In this document: positions 11,966 through 28,126 of the stretch, piece by piece
Position numbering within the stretch: position 1 is the first letter of the stretch
Layout: each line of letters opens with the position of its first letter
DNA from: Chromera velia
Lineage: Eukaryota; Sar; Chromeraceae
Length of the DNA stretch: 64,000 nucleotides
NCBI GenBank assembly: GCA_018398765.1
Contig: JAHBMJ010005379.1
Coordinates: 1 to 64,000, forward strand
Direction: 5' to 3'
Notes under the pieces: model-generated
The model's input: only the letters and a program-made list of their open reading frames with translations
Database searches by the model: none
Told to the model about the DNA's origin: nothing
Made by a program: the position numbers and the translations under genes

Positions 11966-14906
11966 ATATAGTCAGTCTGTCCCTTTGCGTGACTGCACGC
12001 TGCGTGTCGTGTGTCGGCGTCGCTTCATTTCCTTCCGTCTTCTCCCTCCCTCCCTCCCTCCCTCCTCCGTTCTCTCTGTCGTCTTTGTGCATGCATGTGT
12101 ATGAGACAAGACGAGACGGGTGAAGTGAGATTGGACTGAGCAACGCCGGCCTTCTCAGAACAAAAGCTGAAAGGATCCTCCGTTCCTCCATTCTTTCGTT
12201 CGTTCGTACAGCAGACAGACAAGACAGAAAACATTGACCACAAAAGCAGCTGTATGTGCTGCACACATGACTGAGACAGCGCGAAACGACGGAGAAGATT
12301 TGAAGGCGGTAGGTACCGTCTCTCTCTCTCTCTCTCTCTCTCTCTTCCTTTCATCTGATGCCTCTCTTCTTCTTTTTCCTGTTTCTGCGTGCGTTTGCAT
12401 GTTAGTTTGTGCCCCCTCCCAACGCGTCTGCATGTAATGTACCCTCAATCCACCTTCCATGTTGCGCTGCTCGAGCGATTGCCTGCCTGCCTGCCTGCCT
12501 GCCTGCCTGCGTGCGGGCCGTGCTCGGGGTCTGTCTGCGTCTCTTATGCCTCTCCATGCATCTGTGTAGGGAGGTCAGAAAGGTGGAGACCGGAAAGTAG
12601 GCGGCATACGGCAGTGAGAGAGATAGCACACAGACTTCGGGCGTTAAAAAAGGGCAAAAAGGCTCTCCCCTGATTTCTTTCGTCTTCAAAAGGCCGACCC
12701 GGTGCCCTCCCGTCGTCACTCAAGTATCAATTTGCGCCCGTGGGAGCCACGCCAGGGAAGGCCATGAACAAAAACACGAGACGGCAGCTTTGTTGGCTGG
12801 TTGCCTTGAGTGTGTCCTTTCTGTCTGGCTGGCGTGGGGGATTTACCCAACTTCCCTCTTCGCCTGTGTTCGTTGGTCCCTTTTTTTCCTTTGAGTTCCT
12901 CTTCGCCTTTTTTCTTTTCCTCCAATCGATTGAAGGGCTCCTTTCGCCGTTTCTGTCTGCTTCCTTGGCTCACTTATCCGGTCCTATTTTTTCCTTTCCT
13001 CCCCTCTCCTTTCTTGTCTTGAGGTTCCCTTCAGATGCCTTCAGATGGTGTTATGCAGTGGCCATAATGTCTCTGGAAAGAAAGGAAGGTAAGCAGGAAG
13101 GCAGGGAGAGAAAGAAGAGACCCGACAGACCGAAATGGCTTGGGCTGCTCCGGATACGTCAGAGGCAGAAGAGAGAGAGAACCTGGAGGGAGCGAGGGAC
13201 AAGGCTTGGCCGTGAAAAGTTTCTTTTGGCAAGGCAGTCGCGTTCGTTTGATCGATCTCTCCCTCTCTCACTAAGGCGCAGCTCCGGTTTTAATAGTCCA
13301 AATAAGATTATGCTTTCCAGACGAAACAGTTTGGAGAGAGAAAGAACCTACCGAAGAGAAGAGAGGGGGGTCTCTTCTTTCCTTCTGTCTGTCCTTTTGT
13401 GTTTGGCGACGAGGGGGAGAAAGAGGCCGCTCTGAAAAGCTCGAACCAACTAAATTAATTGAGTGATTATTCACACGCGAATCTCTAAGTCTAGACTTGG
13501 ATGAATTCGCCTTTTCTCCGTGCGTAGCAGCAGAATGGCACCTTCTGCTTGTGCGTGTTTTCGATGACTTGACGTGACCTTCAACCGTCTGTCCGTCCGC
13601 TCGTCTTTGCTGATGTCAGTCGCGTCGATCATGCAGACGGTTCATTGGTCAAAACATGCATGTCGTCTGTTTGGCTGGCTGTTCTTTCGTTGTTTCGTTT
13701 TTTGTTTCCGCGTTCCTGGCTTGCTGTTTACCTGCGTTTGCCCGCCTGTTGGCCTGCTTGCGTCCTTCTCGCTCGCAGTGCCAGTCCGCATTTGCGATGT
13801 ATCAAGCCACCGTGACGCAGCAGGAAGGAATGCGCAGACTCGTTGGATGGATTGATCTCCACGAGGGACGAGGGAGAAAAGGGGGAAATGCACGAGACGA
13901 GACGTACAGAGAGGAAATCTCGCGCGTTCAATGGCCTCTGAAGCCTGCCTGCCTGCCTGCCTGATAGGGCTGCAAAAAAAAAAAAGAAAAGAAAAGAGGC
14001 CACGACAGGCTGCATGGGGGGGCTAGGGGAAGACTGTACCGAACTGTATGCTCTGCATGCGCGATGGATTGGTCAGATAATTAAAGAAAGCCTGGGAGAG
14101 ATCGACACGAAGAGACGAGTGAGTATTCCCCGTTTCTTTGTTGTTCCCCTCAGATCTTTCTCGGATGCAGGGCGATCGAGCGTTCTTTGACAGCAGCATG
14201 CATCAGGACTGCAGCCGTTCGGCGTTTTTGCTGATCGAGATTTAGTTCTCTCTAGCTGTCTCCCACTCTTTGCTTTGCATGGCATTGCATTGAAAGCCTG
14301 CCTGCCTGCCTTCACGCTGTGACAACTTGTCGCAAGTGCTGGGCCGGCTCAACTTCTCTTTTCTTCTCTTGAGTCCGAAATCCGAGGAAGCAGCTGGTAG
14401 GGTAGAAGGGGGGGACGGACAAAAAAAATATAATCGAGTGCGGAAAAGTCGAGAAAGGGACAGAGGGAGTGAACTGCTTAGGAGAACTGACTGCTCTGGC
14501 ACGAGCTTCAGGGCTGCTTGTTTGTTTAACGTGTGTATGCATGCGTGTGCATGCGCTTGCTTGTAGGTGCCTCTGTGTGTGTGTATGTCCTGCATGCATG
14601 GGTACATGCGCGTGTGCACCTGTGGGGGGGATTGGACTATATAAGGGATGTGTATTGTTTCGGCAAACCCTTAGCCGATTTTGAACACTTTCTGAGACTC
14701 TTTGTGACTACTAGTCTCCAGCTCTTTACACACCGAACTATCTTGCTATCTAATGCTCATGATTTAATAGCATTGATTATACGCATAGAATTCATCTCAC
14801 TGCGAGATTGTTTGCCATGTTTGGCGGCTTCGCCGCTTCGGTGTGTAAGTATGCATCAACTTTGAACCTTAATTTTATTCAGCAGTCTATACAAATTTTA
14901 AAACAT

Positions 14907-14929
14907 ACTAGGCTAGTCTCTAGCCTAGT
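14907..14929. repeat. Inverted repeat ACTAGGCTA / TAGCCTAGT
   Basis: Perfect 9-bp arms with a 5-nt loop, 27 bp before the retrotransposon. Confidence 0.8.
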
Positions 14930-14955
14930 CTGTTACTTAGGTACTTGACGAGATG

Positions 14956-15299
14956 CGTAACATAGTGAGGCGAGCCACGGGACCGGCCAATCCCGGGGTG
15001 AGCCGAACTAACGTGCACCGCCGCCGCACGGGACGCCCGCAGCTCAGGGACCAACACACGTACGCAGGCTCATGGAGGCGCCGCCATGCCAGTCTGTATT
15101 AGAAGAGAATTAAATAAAATAGAAATAAAATGGAATTAATTCAGTCAGCTGCGTATAGCCTGGATTGAGTAAACAACAGTTGCTTGCAAAGCTTCTAGAA
15201 GCAGTTTGGAAGTAAACCTTGAACTGACAGACTTTCCGTAGTAGAGATCTAACTGAACTAAGTGCACTCACTTAGGAGAAGAGGAGTTACCTCCCTACG
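14956..15299 (+). repeat. 5' LTR of the chromovirus (344 bp)
   Basis: It aligns end to end with 20514-20857 at about 97% identity. It contains the perfect palindrome GCTTCTAGAAGC and an AT-rich centre with AATAAAATAGAAATAAAA that may hold TATA or poly(A) signals. The border is ambiguous by 2 nt: CGTA...TACG with duplication AGATG, or TG...TA with duplication CGAGA (then 14954-15297). Confidence 0.93.
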
Positions 15300-15345
15300 T
15301 GGTAGCAACAGAGCCTGGTTGATCCCGCCAGGGCCTCTGTTGCTC
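15300..15345 (+). promoter_or_regulatory. Primer-binding region folded into a hairpin
   Basis: TGGTAGCAACAGAGCC directly follows the LTR, as a minus-strand primer-binding site should, and resembles the 3' end of a Met tRNA with an insertion. AGCAACAGAG is exactly complementary to CTCTGTTGCT about 20 nt downstream, and an inner CCTGG/CCAGG pair closes a loop. The inner segment CCTGGTTGATCCCGCCAG differs at one base from the conserved 5' end of eukaryotic SSU rRNA. Confidence 0.6.
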
Positions 15346-15437
15346 AGTCCGATACTGTAACAATCATCTTCTTTCTTGACAAGTAAATTCTTTTCTTCTC
15401 CCAAGACTCTCTCTCGATAGAGCAGGTTCTGCAGCAA

Positions 15438-20399
<4,962 letters not shown>

Positions 20400-20498
20400 C
20401 GATCAAAGTGAATAGGCAGGAATTGTACGGTCAATTTTGGTTGGTAGTTAACCGCAGAAAAGCCAAGAAGAAAGACAGAGCACGTGGGACATACGCTC

Positions 20499-20513
20499 CA
20501 AGGAGGAGGGGCA
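20499..20513 (+). promoter_or_regulatory. Polypurine tract of the chromovirus
   Basis: AAGGAGGAGGGG lies immediately upstream of the 3' LTR, the expected place for plus-strand priming. Confidence 0.75.
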
Positions 20514-20857
20514 CGTAACATAGTGAGGCGAGCCATGGGACCGGCCAATCCCGGGGTGAGCCGAACTAACGCGCACCGCCGCCGCACGGGATGCCCGCAG
20601 CTCAGAGACCAACACACGTACGCAGGCTCATAGAGGTGCCGCCATGCCAGTCTGTATTAGAAGAGAATTAAATAAAATAGAAATAAAATGGAATTAATTC
20701 AGTCAGCTGTGTATAGCCTGGATTGAGTAAACAACAGTTGCTTGCAAAGCTTCTAGAAGCAGTTTGGAAGTAAACCTTGAACTGACAGACTTTCCGTAGT
20801 AGAGATCTAACTGAACTAAGTGTGCTCACTTAGGAGAAGAGGAGTTACCTCCTTACG
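20514..20857 (+). repeat. 3' LTR of the chromovirus (344 bp)
   Basis: Same length as the 5' LTR, differing at 10 positions by eye, all transitions, most where a CpG stands in one or both copies. It is followed by AGATGTATT, matching the 5' flank. Confidence 0.93.
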
Positions 20858-22867
20858 AGATGTATTTGATATATGATATGTAAATTGTTAGGTAAATTGG
20901 CCCCCCGGTATGTTGGAACTATAGTGTGTCACGTATAAGTCATAAGTTGAATGAATTAATAGAAACTTTCCAATTAATTTTAAATGTATATGTGGTCTAA
21001 TTGAAAAAAAAAAATCTAATTGGGAATCTATTTGAAAATTTAATGTATTTTGTTCCTAGTTTTATTCATATCTAGAGCTCTAGATCTAGAGTCAGCTATA
21101 GAGATTCAAAAAACAAAAAATCTAGCTTTAAATTGAGAAATATAGGGATTCGACTAGGGATTCGATCATGATTCCCAATTCGTGATTGGGCATTCTAATC
21201 GAGTATATTCTAATTCACCCACTTACTCCCAAATGCATGGGATAAGAATTTTAGTGCAGACTTTTCTATTTCTTTTTTTAGTTCTTTTTATTATAACTTT
21301 TGTTAAATATACTTTAGTTTTATCTATATGGAGTGCAGGGCTTAGTGACTTGGTGACTCTTCTTAAACCTTATAGAGTATTCCAGGGACAAACAATATGC
21401 GCAGGCAAAGAGCAGGGAACGGAGGGCGCCTGCATGGCGAGTGGCAGCGCCATTAATTGAAATAATTTAGTGAGACAAAACTGGATGCCGAATCTGTTCT
21501 TCATTCTCAAAGAACGATCGAGTAAGTGCACTCCGGCACCTGCAGGCCGATGCCGACAATCAAACGGACAGGCTGCATGATGTTCTTTTTTTTTTCGAGT
21601 TTCTTCAGACAGTCAGACTGACAGGCAAGTCGACAGGTTGCGAAAGAATATGTACAGTGCAAACCGCAGACCTCTCTCGGGGTCTTTTAGAACCCCTCCC
21701 CCACCCCCCCAGTCCCAAGAACACACACACACACACACACACTCACAGTCAGACAGACAGAGAGAGAGCGAGAGAGAGAGAGAGAGAGACTCATTCCATG
21801 ACCCTATCTCATTCCTTCCTGATACCCACCCGACACTTCTTCCTGTGCATTCTCTCTCGCCTTCCTTTTCTCTCTCTGCCTGGAGGGAGAGGGAATTAAT
21901 TGCAGAAATCTCCCTCCGTGTTCATGCTGCAAGCTCGATCAGGCGCTCATGCAGAAGCACACGGAGGGAGGCAAAAAAAGAGGGAGAAAGGAAAGAGAAG
22001 GAAAGGGCAGAGAGAGTGAGAAAGACCTATCTGTCTATGCTTCTGTCTCCTCTCCACTGCTTTCCTTCCCGCAGAAGCCCAAAAAAAGCCTTTCTGGCCG
22101 AAAAGGTAAAGCACCTACGTTCGGCGTTGTCTTTCTCCTCTTATTTCTATACCTCTCTCGGTGTGCGTGTGTGTCTCTGCGTGCAAGTGCGTCGGTAATA
22201 AGTGCGTGTGTGTGTGTGTGTGTGTGTGCATGCGTGCGTGAGCACGCATTTTGAATGGAACAAGTGTTCCTTCTGTGTCCCTTTTTTCACACACAAAAGA
22301 AAAGAGGGCAGAAGAGAAACGGACAAATCGACAAAGAAAACAAAAAAGGAGCAAGGCGAAGAAAGAAAACCGACATTTGTCTTCATGCAGCAAAAACAAT
22401 TTCCCTTCCTTCCTTCGTTGATTCTGACAAACAAACAAACAAACAAAGAAAGAAAGAAAGAAAGAAAGAAAGAAAAGAAAGAAAGAAAGAAAGAAAGAAA
22501 GAGCAAATCAGACAGACAACAGGGAAGAAATGAGGTCGCCACCACCACCTCTCCCCTCCCTTCCTTCACTACATTGCGATAAATTCCGCCTCATGAATTC
22601 CTTCCTCCTCCTCAGCTATACATTAAACGAAAAAAATGAAAGGAAGAGAAGGGAAAGGCCCGGCGGACGGAGGGAGGGTGGGAGACAGGGAGAATGGGAC
22701 ACACCCATGCGTCCCCATTCTCTTTTCTTCGCAACACCCGCACGCAGCACGAGGATTGTTTGTGGAATCGATTACGAGTCTGGCTCATTTTCTTTCCTTT
22801 TCTGCATGTCGTCTTTCTCCTTTTGTTTCTTCTCTGTTGTCTCAGATTGTCCCTGTCTCGGTCTCGC
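20858..22867. other. AT-rich island then microsatellite DNA, no gene seen
   Basis: 20858-21480 is AT-rich and continues the island interrupted by the retrotransposon (14640-14955). From 21600 there are (AC)n, (GA)n, (GT)n and (AAAG)n tracts up to the 3' end of the RING gene. The one long AT-region frame (21182-21460) has no protein-like features beyond a hydrophobic run. Confidence 0.55.
22433..22505. repeat. (AAAG)n / (AAAC)n microsatellite
   Basis: About 70 bp of tetranucleotide repeat downstream of the RING gene. Confidence 0.9.
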
Positions 22868-24444
22868 TCAAGCGTTCAAATCATCAACCCTCAAATTCAG
22901 TGTTTTCGTGATGTGCGTGCGGCAAAGGGGACACACACGTAGCCCCTTGGTGCACTCGGAGCAAAACGCAAAGTGCTGACACGGCTGCAGAACAGCAACC
23001 CGCCTCCGATCTCTGCAGATGACACAGGAAACCAAATCGCGATACCTTGAGACCTCCAACCTCAATTCGTCTGTCTGCTCGCGAAGTTTCGAACACTCAG
23101 CGTCTTGCACGACACGTCGCGCCTTCATTTGCCGGAGTTCGCTCTCAGTCTCCTCCAACTCCAGCACTCTCTCCACCAACGCCTCTACAGGCTGCGCACG
23201 GAGACGCACCCGGGCCGCTTTCTTTCCACCCCCGCACACACGCAGCGACGGATGTTCCCCGAACTGACGCACCTGCTCGTCGTGCCAATGTGCGTATTCC
23301 TCCTCGGTCCATCTTGGATATGCACAAATGTCCCTCTCATACGGACATTGCCATCCCAACAAAGCCACACCCGAACTACTCAGATCCTCCGGTCCCCTTC
23401 CCGGCTCCGCACTCTTCTTCTCTTTCGTATTTTCTTTAGAGGAGGAGACGGGAAAAGGCGAAGCGAGAGAGACTCTGCTGCCTGACTGGGAAGCCCCCTT
23501 GCCCCCCCGACCCTTCTCCTTCTCCACCTGACGAGAAAGAGATGACGGGGGCAATGCAGAGGAAGCAGCAGCAGCCGGGAAAGGGGGAGGACCTCCAGGA
23601 GAATGTGGGAGGACTGAGGCGCGAGAAGGGGAAAGGGGAGCGGATGGCAGAGGAGGAGGTTCTGCATGGGCGTGGCCATCCAAATCCATCCCCACGACCC
23701 CTGTGCTACCCCCCTCTCCCACTCCCACTGGGGGCGGACAGAGGCCATCAACGACCTCACAAGTGGCACTCATAGATCTGCCCTTCCCTCGCCCTCCCCT
23801 CCCCCCCCTCCCCCTTGTTCTCACATGTTCTCCATCTTTCCCCTTTCCCTTCCCCTTCCCTCCCTTACCCCGGCCCCTTGCGTGACCCTCACCGGACGGG
23901 TCCCCTCCAAGCCCCCCCCCAACACAGCTCTGCTGAGAAGGACTGGGCACTGCGCCCTCGCCCTTCTGCCCTTCTGTTTGCTTGGGAGGACCCAGCGGTT
24001 GCAGGTACGAGAACACAGGCTTGGCTGCTTCCATCTCGTCTTTCACTTCTTTCAACTGCTCTGCAGGCTCCTCAGGGTGGTCTCCGTAGAGGAGCAACCA
24101 CTTCTCTGACCGCAGTCGACGGAGCTCGGCCTCTTTATAGGTGGGCCACTGACAAATTCTCGCCCTCCTGATATCTCCGCTGCGCACCATCGTCACTTCC
24201 TGTCGCTCGACAAAAAAGTTACGCACCTGCACGCGTCAAAAGAAGGAAGAAAAAAGATGTATGCACGAAAAAAAGGTGCTTCATCCAGTCAACCTCCCTG
24301 GTGGAAGTTCTGCGAAGAAAGAAAGAAAGAAAGAAAGAATGAATGAATGAATGGACGAATGAATGGATGAATGAAAGAAAGAATGAGAGAAAGAAAGAAA
24401 GAAAGAAAGAAAGAAAGGAAGGAAGGAAGGAAAGAAAGAAAGAA

Positions 24445-24475
<31 letters not shown>

Positions 24476-24503
24476 GAAAGAAAGAAGGAAAGAAGGAAGG
24501 AAG

Positions 24504-24537
<34 letters not shown>

Positions 24538-25640
24538 CAGACAGACAGGAAGGAAGAAAGAAAGAAAAGATGGGCCTTTCCTCACTCACAAAAAACGCAA
24601 CAAACCAACAAGACGAACAGACAGACCGTGTACAGTGGCTCCTTCGAGTTCACCCTCTCGACAACCCCGATAAAATCCGATGGGTCACTCCCGAAATATT
24701 CCTCCGGATCTCGGAACTCAACAATCTCTCCCGGCCAGATCGACAACCCCCTCTCCTTTTCAGTCAGACGACCCCACCCTCTCTTCACTCCCAGACCCCC
24801 CAACACATCCCCCTCTCCCTGTCTCTCTGCCCCGCCCTGCACAACCCCCCCCCCACCAGACGAAGAAGAAGAAGAAGAAGCGGCAGCAGCTGCGTTCGAC
24901 GAGTCACCCCCTGCCCCGGTGGCAGAAGAAGCAGACGAAGAAGAGGAGTGAGACGGCCCCGGAACACTCCCTGCTCGTGCTACTGCTGCTGCTGCTGTTG
25001 GACCGGCAGAAGAGCCCGCCACGGGTTTCCCTCCCACTTCTTTGGGCGCCCCCCCCCAATCACACGGGTTGTCTGGCTGGAGCATTTCTGGACTCACATG
25101 CTCTAGCTCTTGGTTGTCATACTGCACACTCACCACGCGGTGGACAGGGTTCACCCCCTTCACCACTGCAGGCCAGAACCGCCCCCCGAACTCACTCTTC
25201 TCCTCATCAATCGTGGGAGCCCACCAGACCCTCACACGCCTGCCCACGAGTCGAATCAGAAGTGCCCTCTCTTTGCAATAATCCAAAAGAGCGGCGCAAC
25301 AACGAGAGGGAGGGAGGTCCTCGGACGATCGACCCGATACTTCCCCCCCCGTTCCTGCAGTCGAAACTTTCCGTTTCCCCCCAAATCGCTTCGACTCCTC
25401 CCACGCCGCTGTCTTCTGTTTCAGCAACGACTCTTTCACTGGCTTGGGCACTTCCTCCAAATCCTCAAAATCGATCCCCTCCAGATTCTGCGTGCGTCAG
25501 TCATTCAATTCATTTTAATGGCATGATCCTCAAAAGAAAAGCAATCCATGTGTATCATGGCAACCATTCCGTTCTTTTCATTAGCATTCCTGTCTCTTCC
25601 ATCAGGGCATACAACGATCTACACACACACACGCACACAC

Positions 25641-25685
<45 letters not shown>

Positions 25686-27474
25686 CACGGACACGGACAC
25701 ACACACACACAGAGAGANNNNNNNNNNNNNNNNNNNNNNNNNNNNNNGGGGGGGGGGGGAGGGGAAGACGGGGGGAGAGAAGAAAGAGGGAGGGAGAGAA
25801 GGAAAGAAAGAAAGACAGAAAGAGGGAAAGAGAGGAGCGGAAACGACAGTCTCTTCTTTGCTTCCTTTCCTGTACATTCATCCTTCAGAAACGTGCGTAT
25901 ACGTCAGTCTTCTTTTACAAGTCACACACCCACAGGCTTCTGCAACCACCAGGTGGAGTGGAGGGGCAGGAGGTTCAAGTGAGATTCTGCCCTCTCAGTT
26001 GTAAAAGCAAGCCGCCTGAGGTGCATTTGTCTGTGTGCATGAATGAGTCTAGAGTTCACGCAGCCTTTCACCACTGCCCTCCCTGCCACCCTCGAGAATC
26101 TCCCCGCTCCTCCGAGTTCCCCCTACCGACAGACAGACACACAGAGCGACCAACTGACCTCAAGAGTCATGAGGGGACCGAGGTCGCACAGTCCCTTGAA
26201 GAATTGTCCTCTCCAGGTTTTGGGTAGAGGGCAGTGCTTGAGGTCCAGAGACACACACCCGGTCCGACCGAGCATGTCCATCAAGGGATCCACAACGCAG
26301 TCCTTCTCGAGCATGTTATCACAGAGCTTTACAACCTGCACGCACGCCTCATGGAAAGACGTCTAACGATGCAGCCATTCGAATGCGTATTCACACACGG
26401 ACACACACACACACACACACGAACGAGATGTAGCCAAGAGAGCAGGCACAAGGACAGAAGGAAGCATTGCAGTATGTGGACACAACGGGTTGCAGAAGAT
26501 TGCCGAGACGGTGAGGTGACAGGGGGGGCCCAGGGAGAGAACTCTTTGGTCAGCAACACCGCCAATGCATCCATCCATCCCTCCAAACAACACCTGCAGC
26601 TCATACTCACCCCCTCCGTGCAATTTGTGAGGTGGGCGAGGTTGTCTCCCACTTCCTTTTTTCTCACGTAGAAAAGGCCGTTTTTGGATTTGTTCGCACA
26701 TGTTCAGAAAGAAGGGCGGAGGAGGGATGAAATGAATTCCTGATCGAGGTGACTGACCCTGAGGGTGGAGGGAAACAACGGAAGAAGTCTGGCCATCTCT
26801 TTCGAGTTCATTCGTCCTTTCAGGGACAGAAAGGAGAAGGTCCCGCTGGGAGAATTGGCTTTGCACAACGCCGTGAAGGTCTCCACGAGGGTGTCGTCAC
26901 TCCAATTGGCCTCCCAGCAATCAACAGAGAGACAAGCCAACTCGCAACACTTCGAAAGTTCTTTAAAAACTTCGATGTAGTGTTTGTGCTTCAGACCATT
27001 TACGGTCACGTCTGCTATACCGCTGTCCTTAAGGAAAGCGGCGAGCTCATTCGCTGCAATCGCTGTATGGTCTTTCATTTTGTTGATCTCAATCCAGTTC
27101 TCACTTGTCTTTACAAATTTGGACCAAAAATGACGCCTTTTGACGGTATTTTCATCCTCCACTTTTTTCTCCTCCACTTTCTCATCAGCGCTCACGGCAT
27201 TCGAACGCTGTGACAAGTCTTCATTCCTGGTAATTTCCTCGTCCCCTTCTTCATTTTCTTTTTCCTTTTCCTTCACACCCTTCGGACGTTTCCGGGCCAC
27301 TTCTCCTTCCTCCTCTCCTTCGTGTTTTCTTCTCTTTCCGGCATCACATCCGTCTGTGGCTGAACTGTTCAACGCCCCTCCCCCCCCAATACCGGCACCA
27401 CCCGACGTCCCCTCAGCAATACAATCCTCGGTGTCGAGGTTCTCAGCCACGGGGCCCAAGTGACAGGCAGACAT
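22868..27474 (-). CDS. LRR, Tudor-like and C-terminal RING protein (probable E3 ubiquitin ligase)
   Basis: Five exons, all phase 0: 27474-26758, 26655-26611, 26335-26159, 25487-24627, 24226-22868, giving about 1,052 aa. The start is the ATG of MSACHLGPV. Residues 1-150 are acidic with a basic bipartite NLS-like patch (KRRKHEG...ARKRPKG). Residues about 150-330 read as ribonuclease-inhibitor-type leucine-rich repeats. Exon 4 has a Tudor/PWWP-like strand pattern (RRVRVWWAP...FWPAVVKGV) and a second barrel-like segment (IWPGEIVEF...) that crosses into exon 5. A Gly/Arg/Lys-rich tract (RGRGKGGKGKGKGK) follows. Residues 1001-1035 form a C3HC4 RING (CX2CX11CXHX3CX2CX6CX2C). The last intron (24227-24626) is (GAAA)n/(GGAA)n. 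Intron 3 holds an assembly gap. The 15-codon second exon is the least certain. Likely nuclear. Confidence 0.8.
24316..24575. repeat. (GAAA)/(GGAA)/(ATGA) composite in RING-gene intron 4
   Basis: About 260 bp of purine tetranucleotides on the plus strand, which is a pyrimidine tract on the transcribed sense strand, close to the 3' splice site at 24227. Confidence 0.9.
25618..25765. repeat. (AC)n with assembly gap and poly-G, RING-gene intron 3
   Basis: AC repeats to 25717, N run 25719-25747, then a G run. Confidence 0.9.
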
Positions 27475-28126
27475 CACGGGGCGAAGTTTCCGCAAATTTC
27501 ACAAAAACGCAGACGCCCCCAGCTCGCTTCAGGGGCCGGTATCAAAGCTGAACGGCAGACAAGAAATAAAATCAAATCAATCCCGCGTTTCTCCCTTACG
27601 GTTCAAACAAGAGAGACGTGCCCCAGGACAAAATGTGTCTTTTCGGCGGTGTACAGACGAAGAAGCAACGAAAACTCTGACGATCGGACCATCGGACTTT
27701 CACTCACAACCGAAATCACACCTGCAATCACCTGCCAATTAAGCTGCGAAGTGGCGAGACTGCATGGGCGCAGCTAGGGTGGAAATTTCGTGGCAATTCA
27801 TTTCGTTTGCATGATCGTGTAAGCGCCCCCTCATGCAGCTGCCCCGCGCGCGCGAACTTTCCGGGGCCATGTATTCTGCGAAGACATCCTGACGCACGCA
27901 TCGATCACGCGCGTACATTGTGTTATATATCTCCGTTGAAATAACGCTGAAGCAACGTACACACCCTCAGCAGAATGATGAGACTTACGCTGCCCCAGAC
28001 TCTGTGGAAAAAGAAGATCCATCCGTCCACATCTAATCTGTTTTTTCAGCGCACGACCTGCTTTCATCTGTATCCTCAGACACGGTCTGAAAGGGCTGCT
28101 TTTCTGAGCACACACCGCTTGTCCAC
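27475..28126. promoter_or_regulatory. Shared divergent promoter region, RING gene / ER thioredoxin-family gene
   Basis: A 652-bp region between opposed start codons. It contains CTCATGCAGCTG (about 27831-27842) followed by CGCGCGCGAAC (27846-27856), then CACGCGCG near 27907 and TTATATAT near 27922. The CTCATGCAGCTG 12-mer is also in the divergent region at 5.2 kb. Confidence 0.5.

Larger units (their letters stand above)
7945..14640. other. Gene-free stretch of 6.7 kb, microsatellite-rich
   Basis: No frame with protein-like composition or plausible splice borders was found on either strand. The stretch holds T/C-rich tracts, (GACT)n at 8850-8885, (GA)n at 10142-10171, a (GGCT)n composite at 10776-10875, (GT)n and (CTGT)n at 11770-11960, and (CTGC)n around 12480. 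Long frames here are translations of these repeats. Confidence 0.6.

Noticed and set aside
15310-15330. A real 18S rRNA gene start
   Set aside because: Similarity stops after 18 nt and the site lies in a retrotransposon leader.
21182-21460. 92-codon frame with hydrophobic segment
   Set aside because: AT-rich island, no flanking signals, composition follows base bias.
24219-24590. FLSFFLSFF-type hydrophobic frames suggesting membrane proteins
   Set aside because: Translation of (GAAA)n within the RING-gene intron; same for 57050-57800.
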